DNA from: DATAES01 sp963721305 | GTDB lineage: Bacteria > Actinomycetota > Acidimicrobiia > Acidimicrobiales > JACDCH01 | Length of the DNA stretch: 64,000 nt | Direction: 5' to 3' | NCBI GenBank assembly: GCA_963721305.1 | Contig: CAVRIR010000005.1 | Coordinates: 558,001-622,000, forward strand | Shown here: piece by piece, positions 54,995-63,328 of the stretch | How the letters are laid out: each line of letters opens with the position of its first letter | Position numbering within the stretch: position 1 is the first letter of the stretch | Program-made: the position numbers and the translations under genes | The notes under the pieces: model-generated | Database searches by the model: none | Seen by the model: the letters and a program-made list of their open reading frames with translations, nothing else | Told to the model about the DNA's origin: nothing

Positions 54995-55741
54995 TCAGGC
55001 CCATCGGATCTGCATCGTGTCGCGCCACAGATCGAGCACGCCGGCGTCGCCGCTGATGTCCCCCGCGAACCGTGGCGCCCGGTTCCACAGCAGCATGAAC
55101 AGGTCCGACGCGGCGGCGCGCACCATGCACTCGGCGTCGAGGGCGGCGCTGTCCGACCGCGTGACCTCGACGCGATCAGCGTCGATTGCCACGTGCCACG
55201 CGTCGCCGGCGTCGCGCGCGTGCAATCCGAGCGAGCGCGATGTCGTCGAACGCAACTTGCTGCGGGACCGGCTGGCGAACCCGTACAACATCTCTTCGAT
55301 GCCGTCGACCGCGACAGCGGCGTCGAACGCCGTGATCGGTCCGACGGCGCCTTCCGCGTCGACTCGATGGATGCCGGTCTCGTGCGCCTGCCGTCGGGCC
55401 CAGAAGTGCAGCGGCGACGGCGCCGGTAGGAAGGCGAAGCAATCGAGATCGGGATCGGCGGAGCCGAGCACGCCGACGAGGGCGACACAGCCGTCGCGGA
55501 ACCACGCCACGAGCTCTTCATCGTCGTCCGGAGGTGGCGGGACCGCGACATCTGGACCCTGCAACTGGTCGCGCACGATGGCCGTCGCCCAGCGATGCAC
55601 CTCAGCTTGATGTCGGACGAGGTCACGCATGCACCACTCGGGACACGACGGGATCGGCGCATCCGCGCCCGCCCTGTCCGCGGCTGTCGCCATGCGATCG
55701 CCTTCCCGGCGGACGGCGTCGATGAGCTCCGAGACTTCCAT
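54995..55741 (-). CDS. maleylpyruvate isomerase-like (MDMPI) family protein
   Basis: 248 residues from ATG 55741 (MEVSELIDAVRREGDRMA). IPSCPEWCMRDLVRHQAEVHRW is the mycothiol-dependent isomerase N-terminal signature with metal-binding His, and the C-terminal domain (AWHVAIDADRVEVTRSDSAA, ASDLFMLLWNR) is the usual MDMPI C-terminal sterol-carrier-like part. These proteins share the DinB fold; many have unknown thiol-transfer roles. Divergent from the VOC gene. Confidence 0.88.
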   Translation of the reverse strand: MEVSELIDAVRREGDRMATAADRAGADAPIPSCPEWCMRDLVRHQAEVHRWATAIVRDQLQGPDVAVPPPPDDDEELVAWFRDGCVALVGVLGSADPDLDCFAFLPAPSPLHFWARRQAHETGIHRVDAEGAVGPITAFDAAVAVDGIEEMLYGFASRSRSKLRSTTSRSLGLHARDAGDAWHVAIDADRVEVTRSDSAALDAECMVRAAASDLFMLLWNRAPRFAGDISGDAGVLDLWRDTMQIRWA

Positions 55742-55819
55742 GGCGTCACGATGTCGCACCGACGGAGGCCCGCGCTGAGACAGATCCCCGCCAAACGACA
55801 GCGGAGATGAGGTCACCAG

Positions 55820-56590
55820 ATGGAGATCGACTCGTACCAGAACGGCGTGCCTTCCTGGATCGATCTCGGCACTGCCGACATGGCGAAGGAGCGCACCTTC
55901 TACAGCGATCTGTTCGGTTGGGAGATCCAAGAAGGGCCGCCGGAGGCAGGTGGCTACTCCATCGCCCACCTCCGCGGGAAGCCCGTGGCCGGCCTCGGCC
56001 CGCAACAGAACCCGGGGCCGCCGTACTGGACCGTCTACATCAATGTCGACAGCGCAGACGACACGGCCGCCTCGATCACGAGCAACGGTGGCCAACTGCT
56101 CATGCCGCCATTCGACGTTATGGAGGTCGGACGGATGGCGATCGCCGCCGATCCGACCGGCGCCGTGTTCGGATTGTGGGAGCCCAAGCAGCACAAGGGC
56201 GCCGCGATCGTGAACGAGCCCAACACCTTCTCGTGGGCGGAGCTCGTCACCGCCGATGTCGACGCGGCGAAGGCTTTCTACGACGCCGTGTTCGGTTGGG
56301 CGTCCGAGACCTACGGCGAAGGCCAAGGCGCCTACACCGAGTCGAAGCTCGGCGATCATTCCGTGGCCGGGATCATGGCGAGGCCTCCAGGCCTACCGGC
56401 AGAGGCGCCGAACTACTGGGGCGTGTACTTCTCCGTCAACGACACCGACAAGGCCGTCGAGCGGATCAACGACCTCGGCGGAGCATCCGTGATGCCACCG
56501 ATGGACATCGAACCGGGGCGCTTCGCCGTCGTCGCCGATCCCGCCGGAGCGATGTTCAACGTCATCAAGCTCTCGAACCCGCTCATGTGA
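55820..56590 (+). CDS. VOC-family protein with two glyoxalase-like modules
   Basis: 256 residues. Two tandem VOC halves begin VPSWIDLGTADMAKERTFYS and FSWAELVTADVDAAKAFYDA; each ends with a similar strand (ADPTGAVFGLWEP and ADPAGAMFNVIKLS). Similar two-module proteins occur in actinobacteria next to thiol-dependent enzymes. Metal-binding positions are only partly conserved, so enzymatic activity is uncertain. Confidence 0.88.
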   Translation: MEIDSYQNGVPSWIDLGTADMAKERTFYSDLFGWEIQEGPPEAGGYSIAHLRGKPVAGLGPQQNPGPPYWTVYINVDSADDTAASITSNGGQLLMPPFDVMEVGRMAIAADPTGAVFGLWEPKQHKGAAIVNEPNTFSWAELVTADVDAAKAFYDAVFGWASETYGEGQGAYTESKLGDHSVAGIMARPPGLPAEAPNYWGVYFSVNDTDKAVERINDLGGASVMPPMDIEPGRFAVVADPAGAMFNVIKLSNPLM

Positions 56591-56627
56591 CCGCCGTCCT
56601 TCCAGCGTCGCACGTGCATCCAGATCG

Positions 56628-57191
56628 TCAAGTCGGCGACTGCCCGTGCGATCCACTCGCGAGGGTCTCGTACCCGCGGGCGACGTCGTGGAGATGATGG
56701 ACCGGATCGTGGACGAAGTACCGCGCGAACGTCCCGACGGTGAAGGACGCGCCGTCACTGCGGCGTCCCGTCCGCTGCCACTGCGCCCCTGACACCGTCT
56801 CAAAGCGGGCGGCGATCGCGGACGCGGCGGACTCCAACTCGTCGGCCACCCGGTCCGGCGATTGGCGGTCGTACCGCTGCTCGACCGCGGTCGCGTCTTG
56901 ATCCCAGTTGGGGTACAGCGGATCGTCCTGTTCGAGCATCAATTCGAGTCGCTCGTCGTAGAGCTCGAACACGTCGCGCACGTGGCACGCGTATTCCAAC
57001 GCCGACCACGTGCCGTCCGACGGACGCTCGCGCACCCGCGGGTCATCGAGCAGGCGCCGCCACGCCAGCGCGTTCGCCCGCACCGGTTCGGCGACGTTCT
57101 CCACATCCACGCTCGACGCCTCGAACCCGCACTCGGGACACGGCCGGTCGAGCACCCACGTCCAGTCCTTCGTATCGGGAACGATCGGCAT
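56628..57191 (-). CDS. DinB-family metal-dependent protein
   Basis: 187 residues. The DinB/YfiT fold is seen with His residues in SALEYACHVRDVFELY and FVHDPVHHLHDVARG that would bind a divalent metal. The N-terminal CPECGF may form a small zinc element. Members include mycothiol- or bacillithiol-dependent transferases. It is convergent with the VOC gene and divergent from the TauD gene. Confidence 0.87.
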   Translation of the reverse strand: MPIVPDTKDWTWVLDRPCPECGFEASSVDVENVAEPVRANALAWRRLLDDPRVRERPSDGTWSALEYACHVRDVFELYDERLELMLEQDDPLYPNWDQDATAVEQRYDRQSPDRVADELESAASAIAARFETVSGAQWQRTGRRSDGASFTVGTFARYFVHDPVHHLHDVARGYETLASGSHGQSPT

Positions 57192-57232
57192 CGGCCGAGA
57201 CTAGGAACCGGAGCAGCGCGTAACGTCGGGAA

Positions 57233-58078
57233 ATGCCGCAGCTCGCAGTCACGCCGCTCACCACCGTGCTCGGCGCCGAGGTCGGTGGCGTCGACCTGTC
57301 GTCCCCGCTCGACGAGCCGACGATCGCCGGCATCCGCGCCGCGCTGCTCGAGCACAAGGTGCTGCTCTTTCGCAAGCAGACGCTCGACCCGACCTCGCAA
57401 GCGCGCGTCGCGGCAAGGTTCGGCGAGCTCACACCCGCGCATCCCGTCGAGCCGAGCGTGGAGGGCCATCCGGAGATCCTGTCGCTCGACTCCGAGGAAG
57501 GTGCGCGCGCCGACATCTGGCACAGCGATCTGACGTTCCAGGACGAACCGCCGCTGGGCGCGATGCTCCACGCCGTCGTCGTGCCCGAGGTCGGTGGCGA
57601 CACCATCTGGGCCGACATGGCGGCCGCATACGCGTCGTTGTCCTCGCCGATGCGATCGTTCCTGAGCGGATTGACGGCGACACACTCCGCGACCAAGGCC
57701 GGCGGGTACTTCGCGGCGCGCGACAACACCAGCGAGAAATCGGCCGCCGCGGCAACGGCCGCCGCGGAGCCCGCACACCATCCGGTGATCCGCGTGCATC
57801 CGGAGACAGGACGGCCGAGCGTGTTCGTGAACCCGCTCTTCACCGTCAAGATCGACGGCTTGCGCCGAACCGAGAGCGATGCACTGCTGGGGATGCTCTA
57901 CGAGTTGGCGACCCGCCCCGAGCTCCAACTGCGCTGGCACTGGTCCGCCGGCGACGTCGCCTTCTGGGACAACCGCTGCACCATGCACTACGCCCTGCTC
58001 GACTACGGCGATGAGCGGAGGCGCATGGAGCGCGTCGCGCTCGAAGGCGACCGGCCGACGGGCGCCCGGTCGAGCTAG
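57233..58078 (+). CDS. TauD/TfdA-family Fe(II)/2-oxoglutarate dioxygenase
   Basis: 281 residues. The iron triad is visible: IWHSDLTF (His-x-Asp) and the distal His in NRCTMHYALLDYG, with the 2-oxoglutarate Arg in DERRRMERV. VGGDTIWADMAAAYASLS is also typical of the TauD family. It may remove sulfonates, herbicide-like ethers or other compounds. The stop overlaps the convergent Hsp20 gene by four bases. Confidence 0.92.
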   Translation: MPQLAVTPLTTVLGAEVGGVDLSSPLDEPTIAGIRAALLEHKVLLFRKQTLDPTSQARVAARFGELTPAHPVEPSVEGHPEILSLDSEEGARADIWHSDLTFQDEPPLGAMLHAVVVPEVGGDTIWADMAAAYASLSSPMRSFLSGLTATHSATKAGGYFAARDNTSEKSAAAATAAAEPAHHPVIRVHPETGRPSVFVNPLFTVKIDGLRRTESDALLGMLYELATRPELQLRWHWSAGDVAFWDNRCTMHYALLDYGDERRRMERVALEGDRPTGARSS

Positions 58079-58467
58079 GGCGCGACGGGTCGGAACACGA
58101 CTGGTCCCGACGTCTCGGTCGATTCGTCGCGCAGCACTCGCACCGCCAACTGGCCGTTCGCCAAGCTGGCCTCACCGCGGCCGCCGTAGCCCGGGGGCAG
58201 GGACACTTCACGGCGGTAGCCGCCGTAGCGCCACTCGTGCAGCAGGTAGTCCTTCGGGGCGGCCGAGCGCAGCGCCGCCTCGATCACGACCGACCCGCCG
58301 TCCACGGTGATGGTGACGTCGTCGGGAGACACTGCGGGCAACGGCGCCACGATCACGATCGCGTCGCCGGCCTCGTACATGTTCACGGGCACGGATTGCG
58401 GTGGAAGCTCGCCCTGCTGCTCGGTGGCCTGCTCGACGAACGCGTGACGCGGGTGCTCGGAAGGCAT
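58075..58467 (-). CDS. Hsp20-family small heat-shock protein
   Basis: 130 residues from ATG 58467. The alpha-crystallin-like domain shows VNMYEAGDAIVIVAPLPAVS, VTITVDGGSVVIEAAL, WRYGGYRREVSLP and LANGQLAVRVLR. Short N- and C-termini are typical of actinobacterial Hsp20. A sequence that fits a SigB/SigF-type promoter ends 11 bases before the ATG, so its mRNA would be nearly leaderless and stress-controlled. An alternative start far upstream would add an unrelated region. Confidence 0.87.
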   Translation of the reverse strand: MPSEHPRHAFVEQATEQQGELPPQSVPVNMYEAGDAIVIVAPLPAVSPDDVTITVDGGSVVIEAALRSAAPKDYLLHEWRYGGYRREVSLPPGYGGRGEASLANGQLAVRVLRDESTETSGPVVFRPVAP

Positions 58468-58478
58468 GTAGGAGTTCG

Positions 58479-58504
58479 ATACCCCGACCTCATCGGCCGG
58501 AAAC
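58479..58504 (-). promoter_or_regulatory. SigB/SigF-type promoter for the Hsp20 gene
   Basis: Minus-strand GTTT (58504-58501), 16 bases, GGGTAT (58484-58479). This is a full match to the known pattern GTTT-N15-17-GGGTAT of SigF/SigB factors. The ATG follows after 11 bases. Confidence 0.75.
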
Positions 58505-58518
58505 CCGCGAGGCGGGCG

Positions 58519-58542
58519 GTTGGACAAGACGCCAGCGGGGTA
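58519..58542 (+). promoter_or_regulatory. SigB/SigF-type promoter for the DUF6458 gene
   Basis: GGTTG then GGGTA with GTTG at 58519-58522 and GGGTA at 58538-58542, a 15-base spacer. One mismatch to GTTT. The gene starts at 58576 with GGAGGA in between, giving a short leader. Confidence 0.6.
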
Positions 58543-58575
58543 CTGGCGGTGCAGTCGAGTCGGAGGACGATCCCA

Positions 58576-58815
58576 ATGGGTCTCGGTACGAGCATCTTCC
58601 TCATCGCGGTAGGTGCAATCCTGAAATTCGCCGTCAATTGGCAGACGAACCAAGTCGACCTGCAGGCCGTCGGGGTGATCCTCATGGTCATCGGCGCCAT
58701 CGGCCTGGTCGTGTCTCTCATCTTCTGGAACACCTGGGGCGGCTTCGGACGCGGTAACGCAGTCGCCGCCGGTGGTACTCGCCGGCGCGTCGTCCGCGAC
58801 GAATACGTGGACTGA
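58576..58815 (+). CDS. DUF6458-family small membrane protein
   Basis: 79 residues from ATG 58576, with GGAGGA seven bases upstream. Two membrane segments (MGLGTSIFLIAVGAILKFAV and VGVILMVIGAIGLVVSLIFW) flank a short NWQTNQVDLQA turn, as in the actinobacterial DUF6458 family. The tail is basic then acidic (TRRRVVRDEYVD). The start lies 33 bases after a SigF-type promoter, so it is probably stress-induced. Confidence 0.82.
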   Translation: MGLGTSIFLIAVGAILKFAVNWQTNQVDLQAVGVILMVIGAIGLVVSLIFWNTWGGFGRGNAVAAGGTRRRVVRDEYVD

Positions 58816-58879
58816 CCTCGCTTGCGCGGGCGCGGACAGCTCGAACGACGAACGGCGGTGGACGGGATACCCGAGGGAA

Positions 58880-59083
58880 TCAGGGCATCTCGTCGCCGAT
58901 GTCCGCGCCCAGATCGGAGATCCCCTCCTCCTCGAGCTCGAGCTCGAGGACTTCCCGGCGGGTGGTCTTGTCGGGGTTGTGCTCAGCCGCTTGTTCGTCG
59001 AGCTCTTCGAGCTCTTCCTCGGTCACGTCCGCATGGGGTTGCGACGGATCAGGATGATGCACACGATGGTGATGCTCAGGCAT
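58880..59083 (-). CDS. small acidic hypothetical protein
   Basis: 67 residues from ATG 59083. The N-terminus is His-rich (MPEHHHRVHHPDPSQPHADV), the remainder Glu-rich and helical (TEEELEELDEQAAEHN, EVLELELEEEG). No family recognised. GGGTAT occurs just upstream (59097-59092, minus strand), but without a matching -35. It lies within the stress module. Confidence 0.6.
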   Translation of the reverse strand: MPEHHHRVHHPDPSQPHADVTEEELEELDEQAAEHNPDKTTRREVLELELEEEGISDLGADIGDEMP

Positions 59084-59187
59084 GGGCGAGCATACCCACG
59101 TGAGCGGCACGAGAGTCCGCTGGGTGCGGCGCGGCGGGAACTACCGTCGGTCTTCGCTGACCGTGCGATCGGTCGGTGGCTAACAGC

Positions 59188-59572
59188 ATGGACATCGACG
59201 AACGACTGATGCTCCCCCCCGAGCCGAGGAGCGCGCGAGCGGCTCGACGGTTCGTGCGAACGCGCGCTGCTCGACGTCGACACGGACGTCGGGTTGGTCG
59301 TGTTGCTCGTGTCCGAGCTGGTGTCCAACGTGGTGCTGCATGCGCGCACACCGCTCGAGATCTCGCTGCGGACGAGAGCAAAGTGCGTGCGCGTCACCGT
59401 CACCGACCAGAGCCCGGTCATCCCTGCGATCAAGCGTTACGCCCCGGACTCAGTGACAGGAAGAGGGCTGACGATGGTCGACACAGCCGCGGATCGATGG
59501 GGCATCGAGGAGCGGGCGGACGGGAAGGCGGTCTGGTTCGAGGTTCCGATGCAGGAAAGGGTGACGCGGTGA
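59188..59572 (+). pseudogene. HATPase anti-sigma kinase, frame broken once
   Basis: ATG 59188 begins MDIDERLMLPPEPRSARAAR. After RRFVRT the frame shifts; removing one base in the GCGCGC tract around 59260-59266 continues as ALLDVDTDVGLVVLLVSELV, with SNVVLHARTP (N box), VTVTDQSPV (G1 box) and TGRGLTMVDTAAD (G2 box). This is the RsbW/SpoIIAB-like kinase fold. The length is 3n+1. The TGA overlaps GTG of the STAS gene. The kinase would bind the SigF-type factor and phosphorylate STAS proteins. Confidence 0.8.
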
Positions 59573-60453
59573 GCGAAGAGCGGCTCATCGAAGTTCGTCT
59601 GCTGTCACTGCCGATCGACGTGCAGCGGCGGACGAACGCGCACTACGACGCGCTGTTCCGCGAGTTCGAGTTGATCCGCCAGTCCGACCGCGCCGCCGAG
59701 ACCGTCCCCGTACGGCTGCTGACGCTCATCGACGAGCTGTCGGAGCGGTTCCAGCAATTCGGCGACCAGCCGCGTGCCGTGCTCGAAGAGGCTCGCGAGC
59801 GCGGCGGCAAGTCGGTCGATCTCGTGTACCAGGTGCCGCGCGAGATCGACGGAGCCTGCCGACGGTTGATGGCGTCACTCGAGGAGGCCGACGAGTACTG
59901 CTCGGCCGGAGAGCACCTCGTCACGTTGACATCCCCGCCGATCGTGCTGGCCTATCGCACTTGGTTCCTCAACGAGTTCATCGGGCAGGCATCCGGGCGC
60001 CCACCGACACCGTGGACCGCTCCTGTGGGTGACGACGGCAACACGCAAGGGTCGACTGCCGGCGCCGGCGGCCGGGGGCAGGATCATGGAGCGGATGTGG
60101 CATCTCCGCCGAACGGTACGGAAGGCCAGGACGCCGGCATCGACGACGAGAACCAGTGGCCGACGACGATCGACGGCGATGCCGCGACCGTCGCCCTGTG
60201 GGGCGAGCTCGATCTCGGCCTTGCGCCCTCCCTCCGCGACCATCTCAGCCACCTCTACAACGAGGGCGTTCGGCGCTTCACCCTCGACGCCACCGACGTG
60301 ACGTTCATCGACTCGGTCGGACTCAGCGTGCTGCTGGCGCTCCACCGCCGATTGCGGGAAGAGGACGGCAAAGTGTCGCTCGTCCACCCATCGCAGGCGA
60401 TCCGGCGGACACTCGAGATCAGCGGGCTGCTCGAGGTCCTCGACGTGCGCTGA
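59569..60453 (+). CDS. STAS-domain protein with long N-terminal region
   Basis: 294 residues from GTG 59569, overlapping the upstream stop. Residues 1-150 are helical, with LIDELSERFQQFGDQPRAVL and RLMASLEEADEYC, then a Gly/Asp-rich linker. Residues 195-290 form a STAS domain (ATVALWGELDLGLAPSLRDH, LDATDVTFIDSVGLSVLLAL) with the conserved Ser in DSVGL. This is the anti-anti-sigma position for phosphorylation. The N-terminal region may sense or bind a partner, as in RsbR/RsbT-linked proteins. Confidence 0.85.
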   Translation: MSEERLIEVRLLSLPIDVQRRTNAHYDALFREFELIRQSDRAAETVPVRLLTLIDELSERFQQFGDQPRAVLEEARERGGKSVDLVYQVPREIDGACRRLMASLEEADEYCSAGEHLVTLTSPPIVLAYRTWFLNEFIGQASGRPPTPWTAPVGDDGNTQGSTAGAGGRGQDHGADVASPPNGTEGQDAGIDDENQWPTTIDGDAATVALWGELDLGLAPSLRDHLSHLYNEGVRRFTLDATDVTFIDSVGLSVLLALHRRLREEDGKVSLVHPSQAIRRTLEISGLLEVLDVR

Positions 60454-60467
60454 TCGCCCGTCGACGG

Positions 60468-60493
60468 GTTTCCTGCACCACCACAAGCGGGTA
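60468..60493 (+). promoter_or_regulatory. SigB/SigF-type promoter for the second HATPase gene
   Basis: GTTT at 60468-60471 and GGGTA at 60489-60493, with a 17-base spacer, in the gap after the STAS gene. It lies about 60 bases upstream of GTG 60554. Confidence 0.6.
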
Positions 60494-60553
60494 CGCAAGT
60501 CAGCATCAGCTCTTCACCGCCCGTAGGTCTCCCGCGTCGTTGGCATCTCGATC

Positions 60554-60906
60554 GTGACCCGCGATCCGTCGCCGCGGCCCGCCACGAGGTGCGCCGGACG
60601 CTCGAGAGCCACCGGGTGCCGGACGAGAAGATCGAGGTGGTGGAGCTGTTGACGAGCGAACTCGTCACGAACGCGATCGTCCATGCCTGCAGCGCACCGG
60701 ACATCGAGGTGGCGGCGTCCGAAACCCGGGTGCAGGTCGCCGTCACGGACGGGACCCCAGATGCCCCGCGAGTGCAGCCGGAAGATGGCACCGCGCTGCA
60801 GGGACGTGGCTTGCGCCTGGTGGACCGGCTCGCGGCTCTGTGGGGCACCGAACACTTGCCCGGCGGACGCAAGAGGATCTGGTTCGAGGTCAGGCTCGAC
60901 CGCTGA
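60554..60906 (+). pseudogene. second HATPase anti-sigma kinase, frame broken once near its start
   Basis: The kinase domain from 60589 on is complete: VVELLTSELVTNAIVHACSA (N box), VAVTDGTPD (G1), LQGRGLRLVDRLAALWGTEH (G2) and IWFEVRL. Upstream, GTG 60554 opens MTRDPS; adding one base near 60568-60571 gives MTRDPSAAAARHEVRRTLES, a normal N-terminus. The length is 3n+2, as expected for one missing base. A GTG at 60589 gives a short alternative of 105 residues. It follows a SigF-type promoter. Confidence 0.72.
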
Positions 60907-60924
60907 GCCCCGTCTGACCCTGCA

Positions 60925-61281
60925 CTAGTTCGACCGGTTCTCCTGTGCGAGCGCCTCCTCGACGCCGGAGAGCTCGAGCACCCGCTCGACCGGCGGGGAA
61001 CGGTCACCGATCTCGAGAATCACGCTCCGGGCCCGGGCGCGGCGGAACGCGTCCACATAGGCGCCGACCCCCGACGAATCCATGAACGCCAGGTCGCCGA
61101 GGTCGAGCTCGATCGACGAAGGGTCTCGGTCGATGGCTTCGTCGATCGCGGCAAGGAATTCGGTCACGCTGCCGAGATCGAGCTCACCGGTCACGCGGAC
61201 GATCACCTGTCCTTCCGGGCGGACCGACACGGTCGTGCGCAGCACGGCCTGATCAGCGTCCTCCGGCATGCTCTCAGTCAA
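60925..61281 (-). CDS. STAS-domain anti-anti-sigma factor
   Basis: 118 residues. VIVRVTGELDLGSVTEFLAA and ELDLGDLAFMDSSGVGAYVD give the STAS fold with Ser in MDSSGVG as the phosphorylation site. It is the compact SpoIIAA/RsbV-like member of the module; when unphosphorylated it would bind the HATPase kinases and release the sigma factor. It is convergent with the second HATPase and divergent from the SpoIIE phosphatase gene. Confidence 0.9.
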   Translation of the reverse strand: MTESMPEDADQAVLRTTVSVRPEGQVIVRVTGELDLGSVTEFLAAIDEAIDRDPSSIELDLGDLAFMDSSGVGAYVDAFRRARARSVILEIGDRSPPVERVLELSGVEEALAQENRSN

Positions 61282-61343
61282 GTGTGTGATCCCGATCTCC
61301 GTGGCCCCGGGCAGACTAATGGCGAGGCGGACGAGGAACCCAC

Positions 61344-62516
61344 GTGAAGAAACAGGATCGCAACGCAGCGCTCGAGGAGTCGCGGATCACCAGCCTCGAG
61401 CAGCGCGTCGATCACCTCGCCGCCGAGCTGGACAGCGAGCGGGCACGTGCGAACGAATACGCGCTCCTGGCCGAGCTGACGAGCGTCCTGCTCGGCGAGC
61501 TCGACCCGGATCGGATCATCCACACGGCCCAACGATGGATCGACGACGCGCTGCAACGCCCCTGCGCGATCACGCGCGGCACGACGATGCCGTCCGCCGA
61601 GCGGGCGGCGGCGCACTTCCGCATCGCGAACGAGGACGTCACGCTCGGCTGGCTGTCGATCGGCGGCGGCGAGCTCGACGCCGGGCCGCGGAAAGTGATC
61701 GACCAGATGACCGAACGTGTCGGGCGAGCGCTCGGTGCGGCCATCGAGGTCGCGGGACGATCGCACGGGTTTCGCACGCTCGAGCGCAGCCTGCTGCCGG
61801 ACGCGCTCCTGCCGCTACCGGGACTGCAGGTCGCCAGTCGCTACCTGCCGGCCACCGGCGCGCACGACGTGGGCGGCGACTTCTACGACGCGGTGCGTGT
61901 CGGCCGGCAGATGACCCTGATCGTCGGCGACGTACAAGGCAAGGGCGTCGAAGCGGCAACGCTCACGAGCCTTGCTCGCCACACGCTCCGTGCCGGTTCG
62001 TTGGCGGGGCGCTCGCCGGCGGGCCTGCTCGAACAGCTCAACACGGCGCTCCTGTACGGCCAGGCCGAGCAACTGCACGCCGGGCACGACCCCGTGCTTC
62101 GATTCGTGACCGCAGTCGTGGCGAGCATCGAACCGACCGACAGTGGCTTCTCGGTGCGTGTCGCGAGGGCGGGGCAGCCGCCGCCGATCATCGTGCGCAG
62201 CGAGGGGACGTTCGAACACGTCGAGCCGAAGGGCGTGCTCCTCGGTGTCTGCCAAGATCCGGTGTTCGACGAGGTCAGCGTCGATCTCGCCATGGGCGAC
62301 ACTCTGATCCTCTACACCGACGGCGTGATCGAACAACGCGACGCGAGCAGGTCGTTCTCCGAGCAACATCTCGCGATGCTCGTGCGGAACCGGCGCAGCG
62401 TCGTCGATGCCGAGGCGACAGCCCAACTCATCGAGGACACCGTGCACCTCGTCGCCCCCGAGAAGGTGCGCGACGACGTCGCCATCCTGGTCGCCTGCGC
62501 CGTCCCGGACCGCTGA
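61344..62516 (+). CDS. SpoIIE/PP2C-type phosphatase with N-terminal sensor region
   Basis: 390 residues from GTG 61344. Residues 10-60 are a coiled coil (LEQRVDHLAAELDSERARAN), 45-160 a GAF-like region, and 165-385 the PP2C-type (SpoIIE) phosphatase domain: THDVGGDFYDAV, LIVGDVQGKGVEAA, LILYTDGVIEQRD and VRDDVAILVA with metal-binding Asp. It would dephosphorylate STAS proteins and switch on the sigma factor. Divergent from the STAS gene and convergent with the sigma factor gene. Confidence 0.9.
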   Translation: MKKQDRNAALEESRITSLEQRVDHLAAELDSERARANEYALLAELTSVLLGELDPDRIIHTAQRWIDDALQRPCAITRGTTMPSAERAAAHFRIANEDVTLGWLSIGGGELDAGPRKVIDQMTERVGRALGAAIEVAGRSHGFRTLERSLLPDALLPLPGLQVASRYLPATGAHDVGGDFYDAVRVGRQMTLIVGDVQGKGVEAATLTSLARHTLRAGSLAGRSPAGLLEQLNTALLYGQAEQLHAGHDPVLRFVTAVVASIEPTDSGFSVRVARAGQPPPIIVRSEGTFEHVEPKGVLLGVCQDPVFDEVSVDLAMGDTLILYTDGVIEQRDASRSFSEQHLAMLVRNRRSVVDAEATAQLIEDTVHLVAPEKVRDDVAILVACAVPDR

Positions 62517-62534
62517 ACCCGCTGCGCTCGGCGC

Positions 62535-63290
62535 TCAGGCCAACCTTGCCGTCGGGTCGTCGAGCCCGCGGCGCAGGCGCCGCAACGTGTCACGCAGGAT
62601 CCGGGAGATGTGGACCTGACTGATACCGACCTCGTCGGCGATCTCCGATTGCGTGAAGCCTTCGAAGAACCGCAGGTACACGACCCTGCGCTCGCGTTCG
62701 GGGAGCTCGTTGACGAGCTGACGCACCGAGACGCGTGTGTCGGCACCGACGAGTGACGCGTCGATGTCGCCGACGAGGGCTGCCTCCGTCCGTTCGGCAT
62801 CGTCATCGGAGTCCGCGGCCGGCGCTAGGGAGGTGGTGCGGTAGGCCGCGCCTGCCTCGATGGCCTCGAGCACCTCGTCGACGGAGGACCGCATGCTTGC
62901 GGCGATCTCGTCCACCCGTGGTGGACGTCCGAGCTCGTGCCCGAGGCTCTCGATGCTCGAGCTGAGCTCGAGGTACAGCTCCTTGACGCGCCTCGGCACA
63001 CGGACTGGCCAGGTGTGGTCACGGAAGTGGCGACGAAGCTCTCCGGTGACCGTGGGCACCGCGAAGGTCGAGAACACGACCTTGTGCGACGGGTCGAAGC
63101 GCTCGACGGCCTTCAGGAGGCCGAGCTGCGCAACCTGCACCAGGTCATCCATCGGCTCGCCGCGATGAGCGAAGCGACGGGCGCAGTGCACCGCGATCCA
63201 CTGGTGATCCCGCACGAGCGCGTTGCGCACTCTGAGGTCACGTGTCCGCTGGTACTCGGCGAAGCGCTCCTGGTGCGGATCGATGCCCAT
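62535..63290 (-). CDS. SigB/SigF-family general stress sigma factor
   Basis: 251 residues from ATG 63290. Regions 2, 3 and 4 are present: RDHQWIAVHCARRFAHRGEP and LVQVAQLGLLKAVERFDPSH (region 2), VPRRVKELYLELSSSIESLG (region 3), LPERERRVVYLRFFEGFTQS and QVHISRILRDTLRRL (region 4). It is the effector of the partner-switching module next to it. A matching promoter (GTCT-N16-GGGTAC) upstream suggests autoregulation. Confidence 0.93.
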   Translation of the reverse strand: MGIDPHQERFAEYQRTRDLRVRNALVRDHQWIAVHCARRFAHRGEPMDDLVQVAQLGLLKAVERFDPSHKVVFSTFAVPTVTGELRRHFRDHTWPVRVPRRVKELYLELSSSIESLGHELGRPPRVDEIAASMRSSVDEVLEAIEAGAAYRTTSLAPAADSDDDAERTEAALVGDIDASLVGADTRVSVRQLVNELPERERRVVYLRFFEGFTQSEIADEVGISQVHISRILRDTLRRLRRGLDDPTARLA

Positions 63291-63302
63291 TGGCCCCTCT
63301 GT

Positions 63303-63328
63303 GTACCCGTCGACCGATCCGCGAAGAC
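63303..63328 (-). promoter_or_regulatory. SigB/SigF-type promoter of the sigma gene itself
   Basis: Minus-strand GTCT (63328-63325), 16 bases, GGGTAC (63308-63303), one mismatch to GTTT and one in the last -10 base. The ATG 63290 follows after 12 bases, the same short leader as for the Hsp20 gene. Confidence 0.6.

Noticed and set aside
59092..59097. SigF-type promoter before the small acidic gene at 58880-59083
   Set aside because: GGGTAT is present, but no GTTT-like -35 is found at 14-18 bases.
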